Shown piece after piece: positions 46,090-54,425 of a stretch of 64,000 nucleotides of DNA. The position numbers were made by a program, and so were the translations under genes. Numbering within the stretch: position 1 is the first letter of the stretch; the number at the start of each line of letters is the position of its first letter. Source of the DNA: Streptomyces sp. HSG2 (GTDB lineage: Bacteria; Actinomycetota; Actinomycetes; Streptomycetales; Streptomycetaceae); assembly GCF_016598575.1 (NCBI RefSeq), contig NZ_CP066801.1, positions 1,484,501 through 1,548,500 on the forward strand, read 5' to 3'. The notes beneath the pieces are model-generated. The model did no database searches. It saw only the letters and a list, made by a program, of their open reading frames with translations, and had not been told where the DNA came from.

Positions 46090-46232
46090 CTCACGCCACC
46101 TCCCCGGTCTTCCTCCACAGGTCCGAGTCCGACCCGGACTTTTGTCGTCACCCATTGGGGGCACTCGCGAAAACGACCCTTCCAGAGAGTAGTGTCCCCC
46201 CTGAGAAGACGATCACGAGGAAGGACCGCTGC

Positions 46233-46628
46233 ATGCTTTCCCGCCTGTTCGCCCCGAAGGTCACGGTCAGCGCCCACTGCGACCTGCCCTGCGGCGTGTA
46301 CGACCCCGCCCAGGCCCGCATCGAGGCGGAGTCGGTCAAGGCCATCCAGGAGAAGATGGCCGGCAACGACGACCCGCACTTCCAGGCCCGCGCCATCACC
46401 ATCAAGGAGCAGCGCGCGGAGCTGGCCAAGCACCACGTGTCGGTGCTCTGGAGCGACTACTTCAAGCCGCCGCACTTCGAGAAGTACCCCGAGCTGCACC
46501 AGCTGGTGAACGACACGCTCAAGTCCCTCTCCGCCGCCAAGGGCTCGTCGGACCCCGCGACCGGCCAGAAGGCGCTGGACCACATCGCCCAGATCGACAA
46601 GATCTTCTGGGAGACCAAGAAGGCTTGA
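46233..46628 (+). CDS. sodN: Nickel-containing superoxide dismutase
   Basis: A 131-residue enzyme. The first 14 residues are a propeptide; cleavage before His15 leaves the nickel hook H-C-D-L-P-C-G with His1, Cys2 and Cys6 of the mature protein as ligands. The remainder is a helical bundle. It destroys superoxide in the cytoplasm as a hexamer. A ribosome binding site AGGAAGGA precedes ATG 46233. In S. coelicolor nickel controls sodN through the Nur regulon; no Nur box was identified by eye. Confidence 0.97.
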   Translation: MLSRLFAPKVTVSAHCDLPCGVYDPAQARIEAESVKAIQEKMAGNDDPHFQARAITIKEQRAELAKHHVSVLWSDYFKPPHFEKYPELHQLVNDTLKSLSAAKGSSDPATGQKALDHIAQIDKIFWETKKA

Positions 46629-46635
46629 TCTTTGA

Positions 46636-46825
46636 TCAACCCCTTTGACCTGCGGTTTCCTTGATCGCCTGGTCTTGCAGTCCGCACCCGGTCCGCAGTC
46701 CGCCGAGAACGGCGCCCATGGCGGACCGGGTGCGGTCATCTTCGCTCGACCAGAGATGGGCGTTGATCCGCAGCGTGACGACAGCGGAGGCGTGGCCGAG
46801 GACGAGCTGGACCTGCTCGACGCTC
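46636..46825 (-). pseudogene. C-terminal remnant of a tyrosine-recombinase (phage/ICE) integrase
   Basis: On the minus strand the segment GASVEQVQLVLGHASAVVTL, then INAHLWSSEDDRTRSAM is the typical end of an actinomycete tyrosine integrase. The LGHAS box is intact, but the nucleophile Tyr is changed: the codon is AAC (Asn) in RINAHLW where active relatives have Tyr. The N-terminal catalytic half is missing. It is dead and its upstream edge joins a methyltransferase fragment at about 46820. Confidence 0.75.
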
Positions 46826-47216
46826 GCTCCGCGAGGACGTCGCCCGCCGCCCGCCGCCACAAGTCGTCGAGTTCGGCCTTGTCCCGGTCGCTGTTGGTGG
46901 AGACGATCACCGCCCCGTCACAGGCCACGACCCGGGACAACTCCCTGACCGCCCGCGGGATGCCCGGGACGTGGTACAGCGTGTGTGGCGCCGGGGCCGC
47001 GTCCACACTCGCCGTGGCCAACGGCAGACGGGTGGCATTCGCCACGGCGACCGGGCCGGTCACGCCGTCGAGGATGCCGGGGGCGATGTCCAGTCCGAGC
47101 AGGGCCGGCTCGGGCCGATCGTCGCGAAGCCACTGGTTGAATTCACCCTTGCCGCAGCCGATATCGACCGCACGCCCGCGTAGGCACGTCTTGCTCCCGG
47201 CGGAACGACGGGCGTC
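46826..47216 (-). pseudogene. Truncated SAM-dependent methyltransferase fragment
   Basis: A minus-strand reading frame with the class I methyltransferase core: GRAVDIGCGKGEFNQWL (SAM loop), ALLGLDIAPGI and LYHVPGIPRAVRELSRVV. It stops matching after DLWRRAAGDVLAER, exactly where the integrase remnant begins, so the C-terminal part is lost. The N-terminus may also be shortened, as it overlaps the end of the GNAT gene. Confidence 0.65.
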
Positions 47217-47218
47217 GG

Positions 47219-47827
47219 TCAGCTCGGCGAGTCGCAGGGGTCCCGCCACATCGGCCACATCAACGGCCCGTCCGGGAGCCGCAGTGGGCCGCCGACGAGA
47301 TGGAACCCGAGACGCGCGTACAGGTCACGGCTGCGCGTGGTGCTCGCCTCCAGGTAGGCGGGGAGCCCACCCCGGTCGCAGCGGTCGAGGGCCGACTCGA
47401 CCAGTGCCGTGCCGAGGCCCGCGCCCTGCCGACCCGGCTCGACACCGAGCATCCACAGATAGGCGTGCGGGCGATCGTCGGGATGGACCTCGGCTGTCAA
47501 CCGACCGATCAACTCGACGCGTTCGTTGTCCGGATCGACGGCCTGACGGATCCGGGAAGGCCCCTCGTCGGGAATGACCTCCTCACGGTCCTCGACGGTC
47601 ATCTGCAACCAGAGAGCGCAGGCGGACCCGTCCGCGGTGAGATCGACACGACCCTCGGCGAGAGCGACGTCGGTGAGCGCGGCCATCAGCCGGTGATGCG
47701 TCGCACGCCGATGGACCTCGTCAGGGAAGACCCAACCGCTGACCGGGTCGTCCAGGAAGGCGCGGTCCAGCAGTCGCACGACCACGTCGCGATCGTCCCC
47801 GCCGGCCGTGCGTATCGCCGCTCCCAT
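47219..47827 (-). CDS. GNAT-family N-acetyltransferase
   Basis: A 202-residue GNAT protein; ATG 47827 (MGAAIRTAGGD...) is preferred to ATG 47839, which directly abuts a GAGGAG. The acetyl-CoA site is in LWMLGVEPGRQGAGLGTALV and ARLGFHLVG. Substrate unknown. It is on the same strand as the decayed methyltransferase, whose frame overlaps its 3' end. Confidence 0.88.
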   Translation of the reverse strand: MGAAIRTAGGDDRDVVVRLLDRAFLDDPVSGWVFPDEVHRRATHHRLMAALTDVALAEGRVDLTADGSACALWLQMTVEDREEVIPDEGPSRIRQAVDPDNERVELIGRLTAEVHPDDRPHAYLWMLGVEPGRQGAGLGTALVESALDRCDRGGLPAYLEASTTRSRDLYARLGFHLVGGPLRLPDGPLMWPMWRDPCDSPS

Positions 47828-47899
47828 GTTCCGCCCCATCTCCTCAACTGCCCCCAGAATGGTGGTCGTTGCCAGCCTATCCGGATGCCGGGGCGAGGA

Positions 47900-47938
47900 G
47901 GCGGGCCCCGCACACCGTGGGGAAGTGCGGGGCCCGCC
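47900..47938 (-). terminator. Terminator of the encapsulin operon
   Basis: A perfect 14-bp inverted repeat (ggcgggccccgcac) with an 11-base loop, located 58 bases beyond the stop codon of the polyprenyl-transferase gene and before the GNAT gene. Confidence 0.82.
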
Positions 47939-47996
47939 GATACCCGGTGCGTTTCGGCCGGCCCCGAGAGGAGGCCGTGCCGGACGCGTCGGGTGG

Positions 47997-49145
47997 TCAG
48001 ATATCGCGCCGGGTGACGAATTCGGCCAAGGCGAGCAGGCCGTCGGCGGCCTCGGGCACGGGCACCGCCCGGGACAGCTCGTCCACCGCCCGAGCCATGC
48101 GATCCGCCGCCTGGGTCTGGGCCCAGTCCCTCCCGCCGGCGCGTTCCACGAGCGACGCCATGTGTTCCAGGTCCTCCTCCTGTCGGTGGGGGCGGCCGTA
48201 GGACTCGGCGAGTTCGCGCCCCGCCGGGGTCCCGGAGGTGAGCGCGGCCACCACGGGAAGCGACTTCTTGCGAGCGGCGAGATCCGCACCCGCCGGCTTG
48301 CCGGTCCTGCGCGGGTCCCCCCATATCCCGATGACGTCGTCGATCAGCTGGAAGGCCAGCCCGGCCTCACGGCCGAACGCGTCCAGGGCGTCCACGTCCT
48401 CCTCCGTCGCCCCGGTGTAGAGCGCGCCGAGGGCACAGGCACAGCCGAGCAGCGCCCCGGTCTTGGCCTCCGCCATCGCCAGCGTCTCGTCGAGCGTGAC
48501 CTCGCGCGGGTCCCGGCGCTCCATGGCCGTGTCGGCCTGTTGTCCAGCGCACAACTCGATGACGCAGTCGGCCAGCCGCACGGCCGCCACCCGTGACACC
48601 GGGTGCGAATCCGCCGTGAGCAGCCTCTGGGCCAACGCCTGGAGGGCGTCGCCGGCGAGAATGGCGTCGGCGTCACCGAACACCGTCCACGCCGTGGGCC
48701 GGTGTCGACGGGTGGTGTCACGGTCCATGACATCGTCGTGGAGCAGGGTGAAGTTGTGCACGAGCTCCACCGCGACGGCCGCCGGCACGGCGGACTCCCT
48801 GGCTTCGCCGCCGCCGAGCGCCTCGGCCGAGGCGAGAACCAGCGCGGGCCTGATGGCCTTGCCGGATCCCCCACCGCTCGCGGAGCCGTCCGCCTCCCGC
48901 CAACCGAAGTGGTGCCGGGCCACGCGCCGGAGCCCCGCGGGCAGCGAGTCGACCGCGGCGCGCAGACGAGGATCCACCGCCGCCCGAGCTCTGTGGAGCA
49001 GGGTCCCCGCCCCGCTCTCCTCGGGCGCGTCCCGCCCCGTCGCCCGTGGGCGAGCGAAGCCGCCCTCGCGGTCGAGGGTGCCCACGAGACCCGGCGGGCC
49101 GTCGGCGCGCGACGGGTCGGTGGCGCGGTGCCGAGTCTCCGTCAT
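47997..49145 (-). CDS. Family 2 encapsulin cargo protein: polyprenyl synthetase
   Basis: A 382-residue trans-prenyl transferase. The first Asp-rich motif is DDVMD at residues 137-141; the second is DDVIG-IWGD at 269-277, where the usual third Asp is Gly, a known variation in this subgroup. It builds prenyl diphosphates from IPP and an allylic primer. The first 50-55 residues are polar and disordered (Arg/Asp/Gly-rich), the type of extension that targets cargo into family 2 encapsulins. The shell gene lies 85 bases upstream on the same strand. Confidence 0.9.
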   Translation of the reverse strand: MTETRHRATDPSRADGPPGLVGTLDREGGFARPRATGRDAPEESGAGTLLHRARAAVDPRLRAAVDSLPAGLRRVARHHFGWREADGSASGGGSGKAIRPALVLASAEALGGGEARESAVPAAVAVELVHNFTLLHDDVMDRDTTRRHRPTAWTVFGDADAILAGDALQALAQRLLTADSHPVSRVAAVRLADCVIELCAGQQADTAMERRDPREVTLDETLAMAEAKTGALLGCACALGALYTGATEEDVDALDAFGREAGLAFQLIDDVIGIWGDPRRTGKPAGADLAARKKSLPVVAALTSGTPAGRELAESYGRPHRQEEDLEHMASLVERAGGRDWAQTQAADRMARAVDELSRAVPVPEAADGLLALAEFVTRRDI

Positions 49146-49230
49146 GGACTCACCTCACCCGTCGGGCCGCCTCGGTATCCCGGGGTGTACCCGCCCGGAC
49201 GGGCGGGGACACCGGGTACGCGACGAAAGG

Positions 49231-50637
49231 TCACCGCCAGCGGCCGATCTCGACGTTCTCCAGCACGCCCAGCGCGTCCGGCACCAGGACCGCCGCCGAG
49301 TAGTACGTCGTCACCAGGTATTTGATGACGGCCTGCTCGTTGATGCCCATGAAGCGCACCGACAGACTCGGCTCGATCTCGTCGGGGATGCCGGTGGCAC
49401 GCAGCCCGATGACGCCCTGCTCGCTCTCGCCGGTACGCATCGCGATGATCGAGGAGGTGCGGGCCTCGGTCACCGGGATCTTGTTGCAGGGGAAGAACGG
49501 CACACCCCGCCAGGTCGGAATGCGGCTGCCGCCGACGTCGATGGTCTCCGGGACGAGACCGCGCCGGTTCAGCTCACGACCGAAGGCGGCGATGGCCCGG
49601 GGGTGGGCCAGGAAGAGTTTGGTGCCGCGCCTTCGGCTGAGCAGTTCGTCCATGTCGTCGGGGCCGGGCACCCCGTCGTGGGGCTGGATTCGCTGGTCGT
49701 ACTCGCAGTTGTGGAGCAGACCGAAGTCGCGGTTGTTGATCAGCTCGTGCTCCTGGCGCTCCTTCAGCGCCTCCACCGTGAGCCGGATCTGCTGCTCCGT
49801 CTGGTTCATGGGCTGGTTGTAGAGATCCGCCACACGCGTGTGGATACGCAGCACCGTCTGGGCGACGCTCAGCTCGTACTCGCGCGGACGGGCCTCGTAG
49901 TCGACGAAGGTGTGCGGGATGTCCGGCTCTCCCGTGTGGCCGGCGGCGAGATCGATCTCCTTCTCACCGTGCTTGTTGGTGCGCTGCTCCGGGATCGCGC
50001 GCTGAGATCCGAGGTGCGCGCTCAGGGTCTCCGAGGCGTCGGCGACGCGGTCCACCTCGGCACGGGAGAGCACCAGCACCGTGCAGGCCGTCGCCGCCCG
50101 GGCGGTGTACTCCCAGATCGCGTCCCCGTCCAGGAGAGCACGCTCCCCGAAGTAGGAGCCGTCCGCGAGAACCCCCAGGACGGCGTCGTCGCCGTAGGGC
50201 CCCGTGCCGATCTTCTCCACCCTGCCGTGGGCCAGCAGGTAGACGCAGTCGGTACGGCCACCGAAGGAGGCGATCACCTCGCCCGGCCCGAACGTCCGCT
50301 GCTCGCAGCGGCCGGCGAGCTCGGACAGGACCTCCTCGTCGTCGTACGTGCGCAGCGCGGGCAACTCGCCCAGCTCCGCGGGGATCACCTCGACGCGATC
50401 GCCCGTCTTCACGAACGTGACCCGGCCGTCCCCCACGGCGAAGGTCAGTCGCCGGTTGACCCGGTACGTACCGCCCTGGATGTCCGTCCACGGCAGCATG
50501 CGGAGCAGCCAACGGGAGCTGATCTCCTGCATCTGCGGCACGGACTTGGTGGTGGTGGCCAGGTTCCGCGCCGCGGCCGTGCCCAGGCTCTGCTGCGCCG
50601 AGGTCTGCTCGGTGCGGATCTCTTCGCCTACCGACAT
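49231..50637 (-). CDS. eshA: Family 2B encapsulin shell protein (EshA type) with cyclic-nucleotide-binding domain
   Basis: A 468-residue shell protein with an inserted CNBD. The HK97-like parts flank it: residues about 35-95 ([19 protein letters not shown]) and about 230-468. The insert at about 100-200 has the CNBD roll ([20 protein letters not shown]) and phosphate-binding FGERALL. EshA was known in S. griseus as a large multimer linked to development and ppGpp; the family is now recognised as encapsulin shells. The only neighbouring cargo candidate is the polyprenyl transferase downstream. Ribosome site GGGAGGG precedes ATG 50637. Confidence 0.94.
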   Translation of the reverse strand: MSVGEEIRTEQTSAQQSLGTAAARNLATTTKSVPQMQEISSRWLLRMLPWTDIQGGTYRVNRRLTFAVGDGRVTFVKTGDRVEVIPAELGELPALRTYDDEEVLSELAGRCEQRTFGPGEVIASFGGRTDCVYLLAHGRVEKIGTGPYGDDAVLGVLADGSYFGERALLDGDAIWEYTARAATACTVLVLSRAEVDRVADASETLSAHLGSQRAIPEQRTNKHGEKEIDLAAGHTGEPDIPHTFVDYEARPREYELSVAQTVLRIHTRVADLYNQPMNQTEQQIRLTVEALKERQEHELINNRDFGLLHNCEYDQRIQPHDGVPGPDDMDELLSRRRGTKLFLAHPRAIAAFGRELNRRGLVPETIDVGGSRIPTWRGVPFFPCNKIPVTEARTSSIIAMRTGESEQGVIGLRATGIPDEIEPSLSVRFMGINEQAVIKYLVTTYYSAAVLVPDALGVLENVEIGRWR

Positions 50638-50874
50638 ATGGAATTGCCCTCCCGCTCATGCCGGAACGCGTCCGCGTCCGGCATTCGATGTGCAGGGACA
50701 GCCTTTCTCACGGAGCGTGCCGGTGCTATTACCCGAAAGAGGGGGAATGGATCACGGCCGTCCTGGGCATGAGGCATACCCGCGCGGCTACCGCGGCGCC
50801 CGGCGAGGCGGGCGAACGCGCGCCACGAGCGCGCCGGGGGGAGAGCGAGCCCGACGACACCCGAGAATGGTCCG

Positions 50875-51768
50875 ATGGTCACACCGCACTTCTCGCACCC
50901 GCGGCTGCCCTCACCTCTGCGGGAGGTGCGGGACCCGCGCTTCGAGCGGCACGGTGTCCGCCTGCTCCTCAAGCGTGACGACCTGATCCACCCCGAGCTG
51001 ATCGGCAACAAGTGGCGCAAGCTCGCCCCGAACCTGGACGAGGCGGCCGGCCGGCCGATCCTCACCTTCGGCGGCGCGTACTCCAACCACCTGCGCGCCA
51101 CGGCGACGGCGGGACGCTTGCTGGGGGTACCGACCATCGGCGTGGTCCGCGGCGACGAACTGGCGAACCGCCCTCCCAACGCCTCCCTGGCACGCTGCCT
51201 CGACGACGGGATGCGGCTGCGCTACCTCGACCGGACGACCTACCGACGCAAGACCGACCCCGACGTGCTGGCGGCGATCGTGGACTCCTGCGGCGTCGCC
51301 GACGCCTTCGTCCTGCCCGAGGGGGGTAGCAACACCGCCGCCGTGCGGGGTTGCCGGACGCTGGGCGAGGAGCTGAGGGGCCTGGCGGACGTCGCGGCCG
51401 TGGCGTGCGGGACCGGCGGCACCCTGGCCGGGCTCGCCGCCGGACTCGCGCCGGACCAGCGGGCCCTCGGCGTCTCCGTGCTCCGGGGAGGCTTCCTGAC
51501 CGGCGAGGTGGAACGCCTCCAGCGGGAGGCCTTCGGCGGGCCACGCGGGCGTTGGAGCGTCTCCGACCGCTTCCACGATGGCGGATACGGACGCCTCCCG
51601 CCCCGGCTCGACGCCTTCGCCGAGGACTTCGCCCGGCGCCACGGCACGCCGGTGGAGCGGGTCTACGTGGCCAAGACGCTCCACGCGTTGCTCCGTCTCA
51701 CGGAGGAGGGGGCGTTCACGCCCGGTACCACCCTGGCCGCGATCATCACGGGACGTCCCTTCCCCTGA
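50875..51768 (+). CDS. PLP-dependent ACC deaminase/D-cysteine desulfhydrase-family enzyme
   Basis: A 297-residue fold-type II PLP enzyme starting at ATG 50875. The cofactor lysine is Lys46 in ELIGNKWRKL; FGGAYSNHLRAT and VACGTGGTLAGL bind substrate carboxylate and PLP phosphate. Family members open the ring of aminocyclopropane carboxylate or remove sulfide from D-cysteine; the residues deciding between them cannot be resolved safely here. It is divergent from the encapsulin operon by 237 bases. Confidence 0.87.
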   Translation: MVTPHFSHPRLPSPLREVRDPRFERHGVRLLLKRDDLIHPELIGNKWRKLAPNLDEAAGRPILTFGGAYSNHLRATATAGRLLGVPTIGVVRGDELANRPPNASLARCLDDGMRLRYLDRTTYRRKTDPDVLAAIVDSCGVADAFVLPEGGSNTAAVRGCRTLGEELRGLADVAAVACGTGGTLAGLAAGLAPDQRALGVSVLRGGFLTGEVERLQREAFGGPRGRWSVSDRFHDGGYGRLPPRLDAFAEDFARRHGTPVERVYVAKTLHALLRLTEEGAFTPGTTLAAIITGRPFP

Positions 51769-51817
51769 CGCCCGTCGGGCCGGGTGCCGAGGGGTCGAGC
51801 CACCGGCCGCCCGGCAC

Positions 51818-53416
51818 TCAGCCGACCTCCCGGTACACCGCCGCCTCCTCCAGGTCCAGCCGTCGCAGCAGGGTGCGGAGCATCTCGTCGTCGATGCGGC
51901 GTTCGTCCCGGAGTCGGACGAACACCTCGCGCTCGGTGCCGATCATCTCGCGCGACAGCCGCCGATAGGTGTCGTCGGCGGACTCCCCGGTGACCGGGTT
52001 CGACCGGCCGAACCGTTCCCAGACCGAGTCGCGGCGGCGCTCCACCACCTTCCGGAGGCGGTCGGCGAGCGGGCCCGGCAGGGCGTTCCGCTCGTCGCCG
52101 AGGAGTTCCTCCAGACGCCGCTCGGCGGCGCGCGACGCCTGGGCCTGGGCGTCGGCCTCCGCCAACGTGCGGGCGTCCTCGTCGCGCCCCGGGAGCCGCA
52201 GCAGCCGGATCAACGTCGGCAGGGTGACCCCCTGGACGACCAGCGTGCCGATGACGGTGGTGAACGCCAGGAACAGGACGAGGTCGCGCTGCGGGAAGGG
52301 CGCGCCGTCGTGCACGGTGAGCGGGATCGAGAAGGCGATGGCGAGCGACACCACGCCGCGCATGCCGGCCCAGGCCACGACGAAGGGGCCCTTCCACGTC
52401 GGGTTCGGCTCCCTGGCCCGGACCCCGGCCGACAACGCCCTGGGCAGGAAGGTCGCCGGGTAGACCCAGACGAACCGGGCGACCACCACCGCGAGGAAGA
52501 GGGCGAGCGCGTACCACGCGGCGGCGCCGACGCCGTAGCGGGCGCCGAGACCCTCGACGACGACCGGGAGTTGCAGGCCGATGAGGGCGAAGACGGACGA
52601 CTCCAACACGAACGCCACCATCCTCCACACCGCCTCCTCCTGGAGCCGGAGGGCGAAGTCCACCTCCCACGCCCGGTGGGCGAGGTAGAGCGCGACCACG
52701 ACCACCGCCAGCACCCCCGAGGCATGCACCCGTTCGGCGGCGGCGTAGGCGACGAACGGGACGAGCAGGGAGAAGGTGTTCTGGAGCAGCGGCTCTTTCA
52801 CATGGGTGCGCAACCAGTGCAAGGGGACCATCAGCACCAGTCCGACGCCGACCCCACCGACGGCGGCCACCAGGAACTCCGCGATCCCACCCGCCCAGGT
52901 GGCCCCCTCGCCGACGGCGGCGGCCACGGCCACCCGGTAGGCGGTGATGGCGGTGGCGTCGTTCACCAGGGACTCGCCCTGGAGGATCGTGACGATCCGG
53001 GGCGGCAGCCCCACACGCCGGGCGACGGCCGTCGCGGCGACCGCGTCCGGCGGGGCCACCACGGCCCCGAAGACGAGTGCGGCGGCCAGGGGCAGTCCCG
53101 GCACGATCAGGTGCGCCGCCCAGCCGACGGCGAGGGTCGCGAAGAGCACGTAGCCCACGGAGAGCAGGGCGACCGGCCGCAGCTGGGCGCGGAGATCGAG
53201 GTAGGAGCTGTCGGTCGCGGCGGTGTGCAGCAAAGGGGGCAGCAGCAGTGGCAGCACGATGTCCGGGTCGAGGTCGTACGCCGGCACCCCGGGGACGTAG
53301 CTGACCGCCAGCCCGGCGGCGACCAGCGACAGTGGGGGCGGCACGCGGGTGCGTCGGGCCGCCACGGCGATGGCGGTGCTTCCGGCCACCAGGAGGAGCA
53401 GCGGCATCACGTCCAT
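51818..53416 (-). CDS. Na+/H+ antiporter (CPA1 family)
   Basis: A 532-residue membrane antiporter. About twelve helices cover residues 1-400, with the ion-site region GAVVAPPDAVAATAVARRVG and LQGESLVNDATAITAYRVAV, the characteristic CPA1 ND pair. A soluble Arg/Glu-rich tail of about 120 residues follows. It exchanges sodium for protons to hold cytoplasmic pH. Start ATG 53416 is chosen on the hydrophobic N-terminus; ATG 53407 is an alternative. It is divergent from the UBP-type zinc finger gene. Confidence 0.92.
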   Translation of the reverse strand: MDVMPLLLLVAGSTAIAVAARRTRVPPPLSLVAAGLAVSYVPGVPAYDLDPDIVLPLLLPPLLHTAATDSSYLDLRAQLRPVALLSVGYVLFATLAVGWAAHLIVPGLPLAAALVFGAVVAPPDAVAATAVARRVGLPPRIVTILQGESLVNDATAITAYRVAVAAAVGEGATWAGGIAEFLVAAVGGVGVGLVLMVPLHWLRTHVKEPLLQNTFSLLVPFVAYAAAERVHASGVLAVVVVALYLAHRAWEVDFALRLQEEAVWRMVAFVLESSVFALIGLQLPVVVEGLGARYGVGAAAWYALALFLAVVVARFVWVYPATFLPRALSAGVRAREPNPTWKGPFVVAWAGMRGVVSLAIAFSIPLTVHDGAPFPQRDLVLFLAFTTVIGTLVVQGVTLPTLIRLLRLPGRDEDARTLAEADAQAQASRAAERRLEELLGDERNALPGPLADRLRKVVERRRDSVWERFGRSNPVTGESADDTYRRLSREMIGTEREVFVRLRDERRIDDEMLRTLLRRLDLEEAAVYREVG

Positions 53417-53476
53417 CGCCCTCGACCGCCTCGCTGTCCGCGCCGTCTTCCGCCCACCCGTCGTAACCTGGCACGC

Positions 53477-53737
53477 ATGGAACAGTGCACGCACGTCGAC
53501 GCGCTGCCGCGGCCGGAACCGGCGCCCCGGACGGGCACCTGCCCGGAGTGCCTGGCGGAGGGCACCGAGCCCGTCCAACTGAGGTTGTGCCTCACCTGCG
53601 GTCATGTGGGCTGCTGCGACTCGTCGCCGGGGCGACACGCCACACGCCACCACGTGGAGACCGCGCATCCGGTGATGCGCAGCCACGAACCCGGCGATCG
53701 GTGGCGGTGGTGCTATCCGGATCACAGGCTCGTATGA
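53477..53737 (+). CDS. UBP-type zinc finger protein (86 aa)
   Basis: An 86-residue protein with the zinc ligands of a UBP domain: Cys4, His6, then CPECLAEG, LCLTCGHVGCCDSS and HATRHHVETAHPV. In eukaryotes this domain binds the C-terminus of ubiquitin; bacteria lack ubiquitin, so its role here is unknown. It starts at ATG 53477 only 60 bases from the divergent antiporter gene, an arrangement that I recall as recurrent in actinomycetes. Confidence 0.85.
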   Translation: MEQCTHVDALPRPEPAPRTGTCPECLAEGTEPVQLRLCLTCGHVGCCDSSPGRHATRHHVETAHPVMRSHEPGDRWRWCYPDHRLV

Positions 53738-53993
53738 CCCGTGTTCCGGACGGTTCGACCCCTCGACGGCTGGGTACGTCAACCCGGCGCGCGCTCTTCC
53801 GATTTGAGCCCGCCCACCCCCTAGCCACTGTACGTGTTCAGGTGTTTACTATGCGTGACGGCAAGGGGTTGGGGTCTCGGGGACAGGAAGTTCGGAGCGC
53901 GGTAACGTCACGGTTGAACCACCTATCGCGCCACCGCGTTACCCGAGGGGCGACCCTCGACCTTGACATGCTTGTACCACCTTGGAGGTGAGG

Positions 53994-54407
53994 GTGTCCC
54001 AGATCGCAGGCGAGCCCGCGACCCAGGACTTCGTGGAAGTCCGGCTGCCGGCCGCGGGTGCCTACCTGTCGGTGCTGCGTACGGCGACGGCCGGCCTCGC
54101 GGCCCGTTTGGACTTCACCCTCGACGAGATCGAGGATCTTCGCATCGCGGTCGACGAGGCCTGCGCGATCCTGTTGCAGCAGGCCGTGCCCGGCTCGGTC
54201 CTGAGCTGCGTCTTCCGCCTCATCGACGACTCGCTCGAGGTCACCGTCTCGGCTCCGACCACGGACGGCCACGCCCCCTCGCGGGACACCTTCGCCTGGA
54301 CGGTCCTCTCCGCGCTGGCGGGGAAGGTCTCCTCGGCCGTGGACGAGGACCGGACCGTGTCGATAAGCCTCTACAAGCAGCGCGGCGCGGGACCCGGGCC
54401 GGCGTGA
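53994..54407 (+). CDS. ushX: Anti-sigma factor (RsbW-like kinase fold), UshX/PrsH type
   Basis: A 137-residue HATPase_c protein. GTG 53994 is chosen, since GGAGG lies 5 bases upstream; earlier in-frame TTG and GTG codons overlap that site. The pattern LDFTLDEIEDLRIAVDEACA is the N-box helix of RsbW/SpoIIAB-like anti-sigma kinases. Its partner is the sigma factor 18 bases downstream. The pair matches ushX(prsH)-sigH of S. coelicolor by content and order; name by synteny. Confidence 0.88.
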   Translation: MSQIAGEPATQDFVEVRLPAAGAYLSVLRTATAGLAARLDFTLDEIEDLRIAVDEACAILLQQAVPGSVLSCVFRLIDDSLEVTVSAPTTDGHAPSRDTFAWTVLSALAGKVSSAVDEDRTVSISLYKQRGAGPGPA

Positions 54408-54425
54408 GGGACGGGGGACGGTCCG

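Noticed and set aside
46023..47258. A continuous 411-codon minus-strand frame through the methyltransferase fragment, the integrase remnant and sodN antisense.
   Set aside because: Only its first third looks like a protein (methyltransferase). The remainder is antisense to sodN and out of frame with the integrase remnant, so it is not one gene.
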